Assembly: GCA_036000965.1 (NCBI GenBank)
Contig: DASYUT010000108.1
Span: forward strand, 1-64,000
DNA: 64,000 nt
DNA from: Actinomycetes bacterium
Lineage (GTDB): Bacteria > Actinomycetota > CALGFH01
Direction: 5' to 3'
Shown: piece by piece, positions 8,410 through 16,906 of the stretch
Position numbering within the stretch: the stretch's first letter is position 1
How the letters are laid out: each line of letters opens with the position of its first letter
Position numbers and translations under genes: made by a program
The notes under the pieces: model-generated
Databases searched by the model: none
What the model was told of the DNA's origin: nothing
What the model saw: only the letters and a program-made list of their open reading frames with translations

Positions 8410-9465
8410 ATGACCGACATCCTCGCGCCGCAGGCCATGCCTGGGGAGGGGGCCGGCGAGGGCAGCCTGCGGCCGCGCCGGCTGGCCGAGTTCGTCGGCC
8501 AGGCCCGTACCCGCGAGCAGCTCGGGGTGGTGCTGGAGTCGGCCCGCCGACGTGGGCTCCCCCCCGACCACCTGCTGTTCTCGGGACCGCCCGGGCTCGG
8601 CAAGACGAGCCTGGCCGCGATCGTGGCCGCCGAGCTGGAGGTCGGCTTCCGCATCACCTCCGGCCCGGCCCTGGAGCGGGCAGGCGACCTCGCCGCCATC
8701 CTCACCGGGCTGGAAGCGGGCGACGTGCTCTTCGTCGACGAGATCCACCGGCTGCCGCGCGCGGTCGAGGAGGTCCTCTACCCGGCCATGGAGGACTTCC
8801 AGATCGACGTCGTGCTCGGCAAGGGCCCCGGGGCGCGCAGCCTCCGCCTGGACCTTCCCAGGTTCACGCTGGTCGGGGCGACCACCAGGACCGGGCTGAT
8901 CACCTCGCCGCTGCGGGACCGGTTCGGCTTCTCCGCCCGCCTCGACCTCTACCGGCCGGAGGAGCTGCAGGCCATCGTGACCCGCTCGGCCGGCATCCTC
9001 GGGGTCCGGATCGACCCGGTGGGCGCCGCCGTGCTGGCCCGCCGTTCGCGGGGCACCCCCCGGATCGCCAACCGGCTGCTGCGCCGGGTCCGCGACTTCG
9101 CCGAGGTGAAGGGGGACGGTCACGTCGACGAGGAGATCGCGACCCGGGCCCTCGAGCTGTTCGAGGTCGACCCGCTCGGGCTGGACAAGCTCGACCTGGC
9201 GCTGCTGCGCATGCTGTGCGAGCGCTTCACGGGCACGCCGGTCGGCCTGGCCACCCTGGCCGTGTCGGTGGGGGAGGAGCCGGACACGATCGAGGACGTG
9301 GCCGAGCCGTTCCTGCTGCAGCTCGGGTTCCTACAGCGGACGCCGCGGGGCAGGCTGGCCACGGCGGCCGCGTTCGCCCACCTCGGCCTGGCCGCGCCGA
9401 CCGGCGCCCAGCCGGCCCCCTCCGGCTCGCTGTTCGACGAGGACGGCGGCACGCCGGGGGAGTGA
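8410..9465 (+). CDS. ruvB: Holliday junction DNA helicase RuvB
   Basis: RuvB is the AAA+ motor for branch migration. In 351 residues it shows Walker A GPPGLGKT at 59-66, Walker [11 protein letters not shown] near 108-117, sensor 1 VGATTRTG, and the C-terminal winged helix. Length is normal for the family. It lies 45 bases downstream of ruvA. The last codons and the stop are in the first copy of a 26-bp tandem repeat. Confidence 0.97.
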   Translation: MTDILAPQAMPGEGAGEGSLRPRRLAEFVGQARTREQLGVVLESARRRGLPPDHLLFSGPPGLGKTSLAAIVAAELEVGFRITSGPALERAGDLAAILTGLEAGDVLFVDEIHRLPRAVEEVLYPAMEDFQIDVVLGKGPGARSLRLDLPRFTLVGATTRTGLITSPLRDRFGFSARLDLYRPEELQAIVTRSAGILGVRIDPVGAAVLARRSRGTPRIANRLLRRVRDFAEVKGDGHVDEEIATRALELFEVDPLGLDKLDLALLRMLCERFTGTPVGLATLAVSVGEEPDTIEDVAEPFLLQLGFLQRTPRGRLATAAAFAHLGLAAPTGAQPAPSGSLFDEDGGTPGE

Positions 9466-9551
9466 GCCCCGGCCGCACGCCGGGGGAGTGAGCCCCGGCG
9501 GCACGCCGGGGGAGTGAGCCCCGGCCGTGCGGTGAGGGGTGAGCCCCGGCG
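9449..9551. repeat. 26-bp tandem repeat over the ruvB stop codon
   Basis: Three head-to-tail copies (9449-9474, 9475-9500, 9501-9526) are identical or differ at the last base, followed by a decayed fourth. Each contains GAGTGA. The first TGA is the ruvB stop, so the repeat has multiplied the gene end. Confidence 0.92.
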
Positions 9552-9580
9552 CCAGTTCCGGCCTGGCAAACCGTGACCGT

Positions 9581-9727
9581 CTAGCCCAGTACCCCGTCGA
9601 TCTCGGCGAGCATGGCCTCCGCGCACTCGAGCAGGCACGACTCGTCGCTGATGGTCGCGGTGACGTCCGGGTTCTCGGGTCTTGTGGCGCGCCGACGGCG
9701 AGCCGTGAGCTGGATCCGCACCGCCAT
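9581..9727 (-). CDS. Small 48-residue protein of unknown function
   Basis: Minus-strand ORF from ATG 9727 to TAG 9583-9581. It has a basic N-terminus (MAVRIQLTARRRRATRPE) and then an acidic helix with two cysteines (ESCLLECAEAMLAEIDG). A GGGAGG SD lies seven bases before the ATG. No family was recognised. The good ribosome site and the amphipathic C-terminus make it more likely than not to be real. It is on the opposite strand from ruvB and yajC. Confidence 0.45.
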   Translation of the reverse strand: MAVRIQLTARRRRATRPENPDVTATISDESCLLECAEAMLAEIDGVLG

Positions 9728-10052
9728 CGTGACCCTCCCGTTCTCGGTCCGTCCGCCTCGCCCTCTGTTCGGCGAAAGCCTCCGGACGTAAAGGAAGTCA
9801 AGGGACCATCTTGGACATAGTTCTATCGGGCTAGACCCGGTGAATGCAAGAGGAAGCTGAACAGGCAGCGAAGTGCCTGCTCAGACCGGCTGTCCTCGAG
9901 TCTCGGTCAGTTGACCGCTGCCAGGGGCGCGCCTAGGATGGCCGCTGTACCGCGGCCTGGATGGCTGCGGCATGTTGTCGTGCCGCGCCACGAGCTCAGC
10001 CGGCGGCGCGTCGGCCCGGGAACGGCCCGGGCTCTCCGGAGGTCCTCACGCT
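9728..10052. other. Intergenic region upstream of yajC
   Basis: About 325 bases, less GC-rich than its surroundings. It contains the yajC promoter (9911-9939) and two small inverted repeats near 9868-9910 (AGGCA/TGCCT and GACCG/CGGTC). I see no tRNA or other RNA signature. Confidence 0.4.
9911..9939 (+). promoter_or_regulatory. Promoter of the yajC-secDF region
   Basis: TTGACC (9911-9916), 17-base spacer, TAGGAT (9934-9939): one of the two best housekeeping promoters in the window. It lies about 110 bases before yajC, leaving a sizeable 5' leader. Confidence 0.7.
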
Positions 10053-10430
10053 ATGGGAAACGGTAGTGCGCAGTTCATCATCCTTGCGTTGATGTTCGCG
10101 TTCTTCTACTTCGTCATCATCCGGCCCCAGCGCAGGCGGCTCCAGGCCCAGCAGAGCCTGCAGCGCTCGCTCCAGCTCGGGGACGAGATCGTCACGATCG
10201 GCGGCTTCCACGGGGTCATCCGGCGCTTCGACGGCGACGTCATCACCATCGAGCTGTCACCCGGTGCCGAGGCGCGGATCAACCGAGGCGCGGTCGCCCG
10301 GCGGGTCGAGCCGGACCTGCCCGAAGCGATCGACGAGCCCGACGAGGACGAGATCGAGTCCATCGACGAGATTGAGGCCGTGGAGGCCGACAGGGCGGAC
10401 GACGGGCGCGACGGGCGCCCGGAGCGATGA
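10053..10430 (+). CDS. yajC: Preprotein translocase accessory subunit YajC
   Basis: YajC associates with SecDF at the Sec translocon. The 125-residue protein begins MGNGSAQFIILALMF, has one membrane span (about 6-23), the family segment IIRPQRRR, and the conserved GDEIVTIGGFHG core. The C-terminal third is very acidic. ATG 10053 is preferred over upstream codons because GGAGG precedes it and the product then matches the family. It heads the group with an HD protein and secD-secF. Confidence 0.93.
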   Translation: MGNGSAQFIILALMFAFFYFVIIRPQRRRLQAQQSLQRSLQLGDEIVTIGGFHGVIRRFDGDVITIELSPGAEARINRGAVARRVEPDLPEAIDEPDEDEIESIDEIEAVEADRADDGRDGRPER

Positions 10431-10458
10431 GCACCGCGGGCGCGGGAAAGGCCCGCCG

Positions 10459-11154
10459 GTGAGCGTAGCCGACCGCCGACCGGCGAGCGTCGAACTGCCG
10501 CTCCTCGACCAGGTGGCCGGCAACAAGGTCATCCAGACCTACATCGCGCTGGCCGACCAGTTCACCGGCCAGCTCGGCTTCACCGAGCACGGCTTCCGCC
10601 ACGCCAACCTGGTCGCCCGCATCGCCCACAACATCCTGGCCCGGCTCGGCTTCGACCCGCACCTGGCCGAGCTGGCCGCGGTCGCGGGCTACCTCCACGA
10701 CGTCGGCAACGTGATCAGCCGCCACAACCACCCGCAGACCTCCGCCCTGATCGCCATGCCCGTGCTCGCCGAGATGGGCATGGCGACCGAGGACATCGGC
10801 CTGGTGATCAGCGCGATCGGCAACCACGAGGAGGAGCTCGGCCACGCCGTCTCGCCGGTGTCGGCCGCGGTCAACATCGCCGACAAGTCCGACGTGCACC
10901 GCTCCCGTGTGCGCAAGGACGCGCAGGTCGAGTTCGACATCCACGACCGTGTCAACTTCTCGGCCCGGCACTCGTTCGTCCGGGCCGACGCCGCTCAGAA
11001 GACGGTGACGCTGGAGCTTGACATCGACACCGGGGTATCCGACATCCTCGAGTACTTCGAGATCTTCCTGACCCGCATGATGATGTGCCGGCGGGCCGCG
11101 GAGGGTCTCGGCTGCAAGTTCCGCATGACCGTCAACGGCAGCTCGTTGCTCTAG
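10459..11154 (+). CDS. HD-domain protein, probable metal-dependent phosphohydrolase
   Basis: A 231-residue protein with an HD-type metal site: H44 and H48 in FTEHGFRHANLV, H80-D81 in GYLHDVGN, H89/H91 in SRHNHP, and later GNHEEELGH. HD proteins hydrolyse phosphomonoesters or cyclic nucleotides; the substrate here is unknown. GTG 10459 follows GGAAAGG by seven bases and lies 28 bases after yajC. An HD protein at this position between yajC and secD occurs in other deep actinobacteria as far as I recall. No membrane segment. Confidence 0.8.
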   Translation: MSVADRRPASVELPLLDQVAGNKVIQTYIALADQFTGQLGFTEHGFRHANLVARIAHNILARLGFDPHLAELAAVAGYLHDVGNVISRHNHPQTSALIAMPVLAEMGMATEDIGLVISAIGNHEEELGHAVSPVSAAVNIADKSDVHRSRVRKDAQVEFDIHDRVNFSARHSFVRADAAQKTVTLELDIDTGVSDILEYFEIFLTRMMMCRRAAEGLGCKFRMTVNGSSLL

Positions 11155-11279
11155 GGTTGCTCTAGGCTGGAGCGTGCGTCCCGCCGGCGCCCACCGAAGC
11201 CAGGGCGCCCGGGCGCGCGAGTCCCAGCTACCGGCGTGAAGGCGCCGCCCACAGGCTTGAAAAGGAGAACCGCTCCCCA

Positions 11280-12731
11280 ATGTCAGGAACCCGTCGACTG
11301 GTGCTCCCCCTCGTCATCGTGATCGTGCTGGCCGCCGCGATCTGGGGCGTGGTCGCCGCCCAGGACATCCGTCCCCGCCTCGGGCTCGACCTTCGCGGCG
11401 GCACGAGCGTGACCTTCAAGCCGGTCAGCCCCAACGGCAGCACGCCCACCAAGGAGCAGCTCGACACCACGATCGACATCGTCCGCAACCGGGTGAACTC
11501 CAAGGGCGTGGCCGAGTCCGAGGTCAACCTCGAGGCCGGCAACATCGTCGTGTCGATCCCGGACGTGCAGAACCCCGACGAGGTCATCAAGGCGGTCGGC
11601 ACCACCGCCCAGCTCCGGTTCCGGCCCGTGCTCGAGGTGGTCGGCTCCAGCCAGCCCGAGTACAAGCAGGGGCCCTTCGCCTCGGTGGACTGCGCCAAGC
11701 CGCAGACCTGGGTCGACCAGATCGACAAGGACGCCGTGCTCTGCCTGCGCGACCCCGGCCAGGACGCGCCCGAGCCCACCGCGGCCAAGCTGCGCATGGG
11801 CCCGGTCGCGCTCGGCGGCACCGACATCTCCTCGGCCCGGGCCGAGCTTGAGACCTCCGGGCAGAACGGCGTCACCACCGGCCAGTGGCAGACCGCGCTC
11901 AAGCTGTCGGGCGCCGGCGGCAAGAAGTTCGCCGCCATCACCGGCAAGCTCGCCTGCAACCCGCAGGGCGACCCCAAGCGGCAGCTCGGCATCACCCTGG
12001 ACGGGGTGGTCATCAACAACCCGCCGATGGCCGACAGCGTCCAGTGCAACGTCGGCATCCCCGGCGGCGAGGCGGTCATCTCGGGCCAGACCGAGGCCGA
12101 GGCCAAGGCGCTCGCCCCGCTGATCTCCACCGGCGCCCTGCCGCTCTCCCTGACCGTGCTCACCCGCGACACCGTGAGCGCCACGCTCGGGGCCGACTCG
12201 CTGCATGCCGGCCTGGTCGCCGGCGGGCTCGGGCTCGCCGCCGTCCTGCTCTACGTGCTGCTGTTCTACCGCGGGCTGGGGCTCGTGGCCTGGGTCGGCC
12301 TGGGCCTGGCCGCCGCCCTGAACGTCGGCATCGTGTTCCTCATGGGCAAGATGATCGGCTTCACCCTGACCCTGGCCGGGATCGCCGGCCTGATCGTGGC
12401 CGTCGGCATCTCCGCCGACTCCTACGTGGTCTTCTTCGAGCGCCTCAAGGACGAGGTGCGCGAGGGCAAGACCCTGCGCGCGTCGGTCGACCGCGGCTGG
12501 CAGCGGTCGTTCCACACGCTGGTCTCGGCCAACACGGTCTCGTTCGCCGCCGCGGTCGTGCTCTACCTGCTCGCCATCGGCCCGGTGCGGGGGTTCGCGT
12601 TCACCCTCGGCCTGGCCACCGCCGTCGACTTCTTCTGCGCCTGGATGTTCGGCCGGCCGGCGGTGAGCCTGCTCGCCCGGACCCGGCTGTTCCGGGAAGG
12701 GCGGTTCCTCGGCATCCGAGCCGCCGTCTAA
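11280..12731 (+). CDS. secD: Protein translocase subunit SecD
   Basis: SecD with SecF uses the proton gradient to pull exported proteins through SecYEG. The 483-residue protein has an N-terminal span (8-27), the signature LGLDLRGGTSVTF at 34-46, a large extracytoplasmic P1 region, and five C-terminal spans in which AGIAGLIVAVGISADSYV is the conserved motif. An AAAAGGAGA SD precedes ATG 11280. secF follows after 16 bases. Confidence 0.97.
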   Translation: MSGTRRLVLPLVIVIVLAAAIWGVVAAQDIRPRLGLDLRGGTSVTFKPVSPNGSTPTKEQLDTTIDIVRNRVNSKGVAESEVNLEAGNIVVSIPDVQNPDEVIKAVGTTAQLRFRPVLEVVGSSQPEYKQGPFASVDCAKPQTWVDQIDKDAVLCLRDPGQDAPEPTAAKLRMGPVALGGTDISSARAELETSGQNGVTTGQWQTALKLSGAGGKKFAAITGKLACNPQGDPKRQLGITLDGVVINNPPMADSVQCNVGIPGGEAVISGQTEAEAKALAPLISTGALPLSLTVLTRDTVSATLGADSLHAGLVAGGLGLAAVLLYVLLFYRGLGLVAWVGLGLAAALNVGIVFLMGKMIGFTLTLAGIAGLIVAVGISADSYVVFFERLKDEVREGKTLRASVDRGWQRSFHTLVSANTVSFAAAVVLYLLAIGPVRGFAFTLGLATAVDFFCAWMFGRPAVSLLARTRLFREGRFLGIRAAV

Positions 12732-12747
12732 AGGAGGATCCGTTCCC

Positions 12748-14007
12748 GTGTCGTCCCTTGCCAGTCGCCTGTACCACGGCGAGACCAGCATCGACTTCGT
12801 CGGCCAGTGGCGCCGCTGGCTCCTCGTCTCGAGCGTGGCCATGCTGGTCTCGGTCGTCGCCCTGTTCGTCCCCGGCCTGAAGTTCGGCATCGACTTCAAG
12901 GGCGGCGCGGTGTTCCGGGCCCGGGCGGCCAAGCCGGTGACCGTCGCCCAGGTGCGCGAGGCGGTCGGCCCGTCGGTGGCCAAGGTCGTCCAGGTCACCA
13001 GGGACAACCCGCGGCAGGTCATCGTGCAGACCGAGTCGCTGCCCCAGGACCACGTGGCCAAGGTCCGCAGCGACCTCTCCCGGGTGACCGGCGACCCGCA
13101 GGTCTCGGCCGCCGTGGTCGGCTCCAAGTGGGGGAGCACCGTCTCCACCAAGGCGCTCATCGCCCTGTTCGTGTTCCTCGGCGTGATCATCGTCTACGTG
13201 TCGTTCCGCTTCGAGTTCAAGATGGCGGTGGCCGCGCTCGTCGCGCTCGTCCACGACCTGGTGATCACCGCCGGGGTGTACGCCCTGGCCAGGTTCGAGG
13301 TCACCCCGGCCACGGTCATCGGCCTGCTCACCATCCTCGGGTACTCGCTCTACGACACCGTGGTGGTGTTCGACAAGGTGCGCGAGAACACCGGCGCGCT
13401 CACCTCGATGTCGCGGGTCACCTACTCCGACGCCGCCAACCGGGCGGTGAACCAGACCCTGATCCGCTCCCTCAACACGAGCCTGGCGACGCTGCTGCCG
13501 ATCGCCGCCCTGCTGTTCGTGGGCGCGTTCCTGCTCGGCGCCGAGACCATCAAGGACCTCGCGCTCGCCCTGTTCGTCGGGGTCGCCTGCGGGACCTACT
13601 CCTCCATCTTCGTGGCCACCCCCTTCCTGGCCGTCTGGAAGGAGACCGAGCCCCGCTACAGGCAGCTCAAGGCCAGGGTGGCCAGGCAGCCGGCCGCCGC
13701 GGCGGCCGCCGCGGGCGCGCTGGCCGACGGCGGGGGCAGGAGCAAGCCGGCCGCCGCCCGCCCGGCGGCGGGCGCCCGGCGCGCAGCCAAGCCCCGGGTC
13801 GCCGAGCCCGTGACCGAGCAGCGGCTGCCCGACCTCCCGCCCGACCCGGACGAGCCCGACGGGCTCGAGCCCGAGCTGGAGCCGGTCGACGACGAGGTGG
13901 CGCCGGTGGCCGCCGCCCCGCCCAAGCCACGTCCGGCCCAGAAGCCGAGGCCCTCGCAGCAGCGGCGCAAGCAGCCGTCCCGCCCGGCCAAGCGGCGCCG
14001 CCGCTAG
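12748..14007 (+). CDS. secF: Protein translocase subunit SecF with long basic tail
   Basis: Partner of SecD. Residues 1-300 are a normal SecF: first span 25-43, FGIDFKGGAVF at 47-57, and GYSLYDTVVVFDKVREN in the membrane domain. The remaining ~115 residues are an unusual tail rich in Ala, Pro, Lys and Arg with an acidic patch near residues 355-390. It ends in PxKRRRR-like sequence coded by tandem repeats that continue past the stop. The tail is cytoplasmic by topology and could touch ribosome or membrane, but that is speculation. The SD is AAAGGAGG before GTG 12748. Confidence 0.96.
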   Translation: MSSLASRLYHGETSIDFVGQWRRWLLVSSVAMLVSVVALFVPGLKFGIDFKGGAVFRARAAKPVTVAQVREAVGPSVAKVVQVTRDNPRQVIVQTESLPQDHVAKVRSDLSRVTGDPQVSAAVVGSKWGSTVSTKALIALFVFLGVIIVYVSFRFEFKMAVAALVALVHDLVITAGVYALARFEVTPATVIGLLTILGYSLYDTVVVFDKVRENTGALTSMSRVTYSDAANRAVNQTLIRSLNTSLATLLPIAALLFVGAFLLGAETIKDLALALFVGVACGTYSSIFVATPFLAVWKETEPRYRQLKARVARQPAAAAAAAGALADGGGRSKPAAARPAAGARRAAKPRVAEPVTEQRLPDLPPDPDEPDGLEPELEPVDDEVAPVAAAPPKPRPAQKPRPSQQRRKQPSRPAKRRRR

Positions 14008-14148
14008 CCACCCCGCCCGGCCAAGCGGCGCCGCCAGCCGTCCCGCCCGCCAAGCGCCGCCGCCAGCCGTCCCGCCCGCCAGGCGCCGCCGCCGCCCGCC
14101 ACCTGCCCGCCAAGCCGCGCCGCCGCCAGCCACCCGCCCGCCGAGCCC
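13979..14148. repeat. ~30-bp degenerate tandem repeats across the secF stop
   Basis: About five copies of a Pro/Lys/Arg-codon-rich unit (around 13981, 14013, 14043, 14072 and 14105), 29-33 bp each. The secF stop (14005-14007) is in the first copy, and the rest fill the gap to apt in the same frame as an open but untranslated stretch. Confidence 0.85.
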
Positions 14149-14174
14149 AGAAGAAGCGCAGAAAGGGAGTCCCC

Positions 14175-14702
14175 GTGCCCATCGACATCGAACGCCTGCG
14201 CGCGCTCGTCCGCGACGTGCCCGACTTCCCCCAGGAAGGCATCGTCTTCAAGGACATCACCCCGCTGCTCGCCGACGAGGTCGCCTTCTCCTCGGTCATC
14301 GACGAGACCGTGGTCCACTTCGGCCGCGGCAACATCGACAAGGTCGTCGGCATCGAGGCGCGCGGGTTCATCCTCGCCTCCCCGGTCGCCTACCACTTCG
14401 GCGCCGGCTTCGTGCCCGTGCGCAAGGCCGGGAAGCTGCCCTACCGGGTCGAGGCCGAGGAGTACGTGCTCGAGTACGGCACGGCAACCCTTGAGCTGCA
14501 TGCGGACGCCATCACCCCGGGGGAGCGGGTGCTCATCGTCGACGACGTCCTGGCCACCGGCGGCACCGCCCGGGCCGCCGCCCGGCTCGTCGAGCGCCTC
14601 GGCGGCAAGCTGGCCGGCATCGCCACCCTCATCGAGCTCAGCTTCCTGAACGGCCGCAAGGCGATCGAGGGCTACGACTTCTTCAGCCTCATCCGCTACT
14701 GA
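14175..14702 (+). CDS. apt: Adenine phosphoribosyltransferase
   Basis: Apt salvages adenine to AMP using PRPP. The 175-residue protein has the family N-terminus (DVPDFPQEGIVFKDITPLL), the flexible-loop segment near PYRVEAEEYVLEYG and the PRPP-binding motif ERVLIVDDVLATGGTA near residues 116-131. GTG 14175 is chosen because GAAAGGGAG precedes it. The frame is open far upstream through repeats, which should not be taken as coding. The order secD-secF-apt is standard in actinobacteria, where relA usually follows directly; here four genes intervene. Confidence 0.95.
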   Translation: MPIDIERLRALVRDVPDFPQEGIVFKDITPLLADEVAFSSVIDETVVHFGRGNIDKVVGIEARGFILASPVAYHFGAGFVPVRKAGKLPYRVEAEEYVLEYGTATLELHADAITPGERVLIVDDVLATGGTARAAARLVERLGGKLAGIATLIELSFLNGRKAIEGYDFFSLIRY

Positions 14703-15114
14703 CGGCTCGGCTCGGGGCCTCGTGGGCGCCAGCCGACCGGCCAGGGCGGGACCACGGTGGCAGAAGGCTCCGCGGTGGCAGAAGGCTCCGCCTGGGCCGG
14801 CGTGGCCGGCCGAGCCTGACCGCCGGCCCCTGCCGGTCGGCCCGGAACCGGGCCCAGGCGTCGTCCCGCTGCCGCTCGACGGCGGGGTCGTAGGCGTCCT
14901 GGTCCTCGGCCATGTGCCAGTGGGGGCTGAAGGTCAGCGTGGTGGCCCGCGCGGCGAGCTCGGTCCACAGGCCGGCCTCGATCAGCTCGTGACAGGGCTG
15001 GCAGGCCTGCCAGCCCTGTTGCGGGGGCGAGGACCCCTGAGGCGCGCCAGGCGGGGCGGTCGGGTACCACCACCGCGGGTCGACCCCCGCGCAGAAGTCG
15101 CATTCGCCCAACAT
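14689..15114 (-). CDS. Small cysteine-motif protein, possible zinc-ribbon protein
   Basis: Minus-strand gene of 141 residues from ATG 15114. Two CxxC pairs frame the N-terminal half: CDFC at residues 5-8 and CQPC near 37-40, followed by HELIEAGLW, a pattern of small actinobacterial zinc-finger-like proteins I have seen without known function. The last 40 residues are Arg/Pro-rich and partly coded by a duplicated 18-bp unit (14755-14790). It converges on apt and overlaps its end by 14 bases. Its start faces the kinase gene at 15283. Confidence 0.7.
   Translation of the reverse strand: MLGECDFCAGVDPRWWYPTAPPGAPQGSSPPQQGWQACQPCHELIEAGLWTELAARATTLTFSPHWHMAEDQDAYDPAVERQRDDAWARFRADRQGPAVRLGRPRRPRRSLLPPRSLLPPWSRPGRSAGAHEAPSRAVSSG
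14755..14790. repeat. 18-bp tandem duplication in the tail of the small zinc protein gene
   Basis: Two exact adjacent copies (14755-14772, 14773-14790), read on the minus strand as RSLLPP repeated, near the 3' end of the gene. Confidence 0.9.
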
Positions 15115-15269
15115 CGCTGCTTCCCGTCGAGATGGGCCCTGGCCGGCAGGGTGCCCGTCCACCATCTCGGCCGGGCGCAAAGGCGCCCGCAAAGACCGGC
15201 CGCCCGCATGCAAAGATTTCGTTAAGGCGTTCTCGGGCAGGGGGTTGCCGCCTGGGCCTCGGCAGTGCC

Positions 15270-15275
15270 TATGCT
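15270..15275 (+). promoter_or_regulatory. -10 box giving a leaderless kinase mRNA
   Basis: TATGCT ends seven bases before ATG 15283, so the transcript would begin at the start codon. TTGCCG at 15245-15250 could be a weak -35 with a 19-base spacer. Confidence 0.4.
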
Positions 15276-15282
15276 GGCGGGT

Positions 15283-16818
15283 ATGCAGGCGACCAGGCCG
15301 GGGCGGCGCAGCGTCCGAGGATCTCGAACCGGGCTCGGCTACGGCATCGCCGTGGCCGGCACGCTCCTGGCCACCGTGGGCCTGCTGCTGGTCCGGGGCC
15401 AGGTCTCCACCACCAACGTGGTGCTCGTCTACCTCATCGTGGTGGTCACGGCAGCCGCCGTCGGTGGTCGCGGCCCCGGCGTGGTCGCGGCCGTCCTCGG
15501 CTTCCTCGCCTTCGACCTGCTGTTCATCCCGCCGTACTACCACCTCGTCGCCCACGACAAGCAGAACTACCTGTCGCTCGGGGTGTACCTGCTCATCGCG
15601 CTGGTGGTGAGCGCGCTGGTGGCGGCCCGCGAGCAGCGGCGCATCCAGGCCGAGCGCCGGGAGCAGGAGGCCCAGACCCTCTACGAGCTGTCCTCCAGCC
15701 TGGTCACCCAGGGCGGCCTGGGCCAGATGCTGGCCAGCGTGGCACGGACCGTCCGCGCCCTGTTCGACCTGGCCGGCTGCGCCATCGTGCTGCGGGCCGA
15801 GGACGGCTCGGCCCGCATCGCGGCCGCTGACGGCGACGTGCCCGAAGGGCTGCGCCGGGCCGCGGGCGGGGCCGACGTCCTGGTCGACCCGCCAGCCGAG
15901 GAGCTCGCGCCCGCGGGCCCGCTCGTGCCCGGCCAGAGCATGACACTGCCCCTGGGTGGCCCCAGCCGGGCGGTCGGGGCCCTGGTGGTGGTGGCCGGCG
16001 GCCCGGGCGCGGCCACCTTCGGCGAGACCGAGCAGCGGCTGCTTGCGACCTTCGCCAACCAGGCCGCCCTGGCCGTGCACAAGGCCGAGCAGGACGAGCA
16101 GAACGCCCGGACCCGCGCGCTGGAGGCCACCGACCGGCTGCGCACCGCCCTGCTCAACTCGGTCTCCCACGACCTGCGCACGCCGCTGGCCTCGGTCATG
16201 GCCTCGGTGGCGAGCCTGCTCGACCCCGAGGTGCGCTGGCCCGAGGACCAGCGGCACGAGTTCCTGTGCACCATCGACCGGGAAGCCGGGCGCCTCAACC
16301 ACCTGGTCGCCAACCTGCTCGACATGTCCCGCATCGAAGCCGGCGCCGTGGACCCCAAGCTGGTCGACACCTGGCTGTCGGAGGTGGTCGGCCCGGTGGT
16401 GCGCCGGGCCCGAGCCGTCCCGTCGCGCCAGGTGATCGACATCGACGTACCCGAGTCGCTGCCGTCGGTGCTGGTCGACCCCGTCCGCCTTGACCAGGTC
16501 CTGACCAACCTGCTGGACAACGCCCGCCGCTACGCCGGCAACGGGCTGATCAAGGTCGTGGGCCGCCACGTCGGGAGCGACGTGGAGCTCCGCGTGATGG
16601 ACCATGGCCCTGGGATCCCCGTCGCCGAGCGCGAGCGCATCTTCAGCCAGTTCTACCGGATGGAGCGCACCGGCCAGCCCGGCAACGGCACCGGCCTCGG
16701 CCTCTCCATCTGCCGTGGGCTGGTCGAGGCGATGGGCGGCAGGCTGTGGGCGGAGACCGCGCCGGGTGGCGGTGCCGCCTTCGTGATCCGCCTGCCTGCC
16801 GTCCAGGCGGGGTCGTGA
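15283..16818 (+). CDS. KdpD-like sensor histidine kinase (DUF4118 type), orphan
   Basis: A 511-residue kinase resembling the C-terminal half of KdpD. Four membrane spans occupy roughly residues 18-110 (DUF4118 arrangement with short loops). A GAF-like domain at about 140-270 follows. Next come the H-box SVSHDLRTPLA with phospho-acceptor H296, the N-box LLDNARRYA, G1 DHGPGIP and G2 GTGLGLSICRGLVEAMGG. The N-terminal KdpD osmosensor domain is absent, and there is no response regulator or kdpFABC nearby, so its partner is unknown. ATG 15283 fits the leaderless -10 box. Confidence 0.85.
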   Translation: MQATRPGRRSVRGSRTGLGYGIAVAGTLLATVGLLLVRGQVSTTNVVLVYLIVVVTAAAVGGRGPGVVAAVLGFLAFDLLFIPPYYHLVAHDKQNYLSLGVYLLIALVVSALVAAREQRRIQAERREQEAQTLYELSSSLVTQGGLGQMLASVARTVRALFDLAGCAIVLRAEDGSARIAAADGDVPEGLRRAAGGADVLVDPPAEELAPAGPLVPGQSMTLPLGGPSRAVGALVVVAGGPGAATFGETEQRLLATFANQAALAVHKAEQDEQNARTRALEATDRLRTALLNSVSHDLRTPLASVMASVASLLDPEVRWPEDQRHEFLCTIDREAGRLNHLVANLLDMSRIEAGAVDPKLVDTWLSEVVGPVVRRARAVPSRQVIDIDVPESLPSVLVDPVRLDQVLTNLLDNARRYAGNGLIKVVGRHVGSDVELRVMDHGPGIPVAERERIFSQFYRMERTGQPGNGTGLGLSICRGLVEAMGGRLWAETAPGGGAAFVIRLPAVQAGS

Positions 16819-16906
16819 CCGTCCAGCCGGCCCGTGCGGGTTACCCTACGACCGGGCAGACCGGATGGTGCCGGCCCGGCAGATGCGCCTCAGGAGGATG
16901 CGTGCG

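Noticed and set aside
9728-10052. tRNA, SRP RNA or riboswitch in the yajC leader
   Set aside because: No tRNA T-loop, SRP or known riboswitch core found by eye; only small inverted repeats.
12807-14702. 631-codon frame ending in apt as one gene
   Set aside because: The upstream part is an alternate frame of secF and of repeats; Apt starts at GTG 14175 with an SD and normal length.
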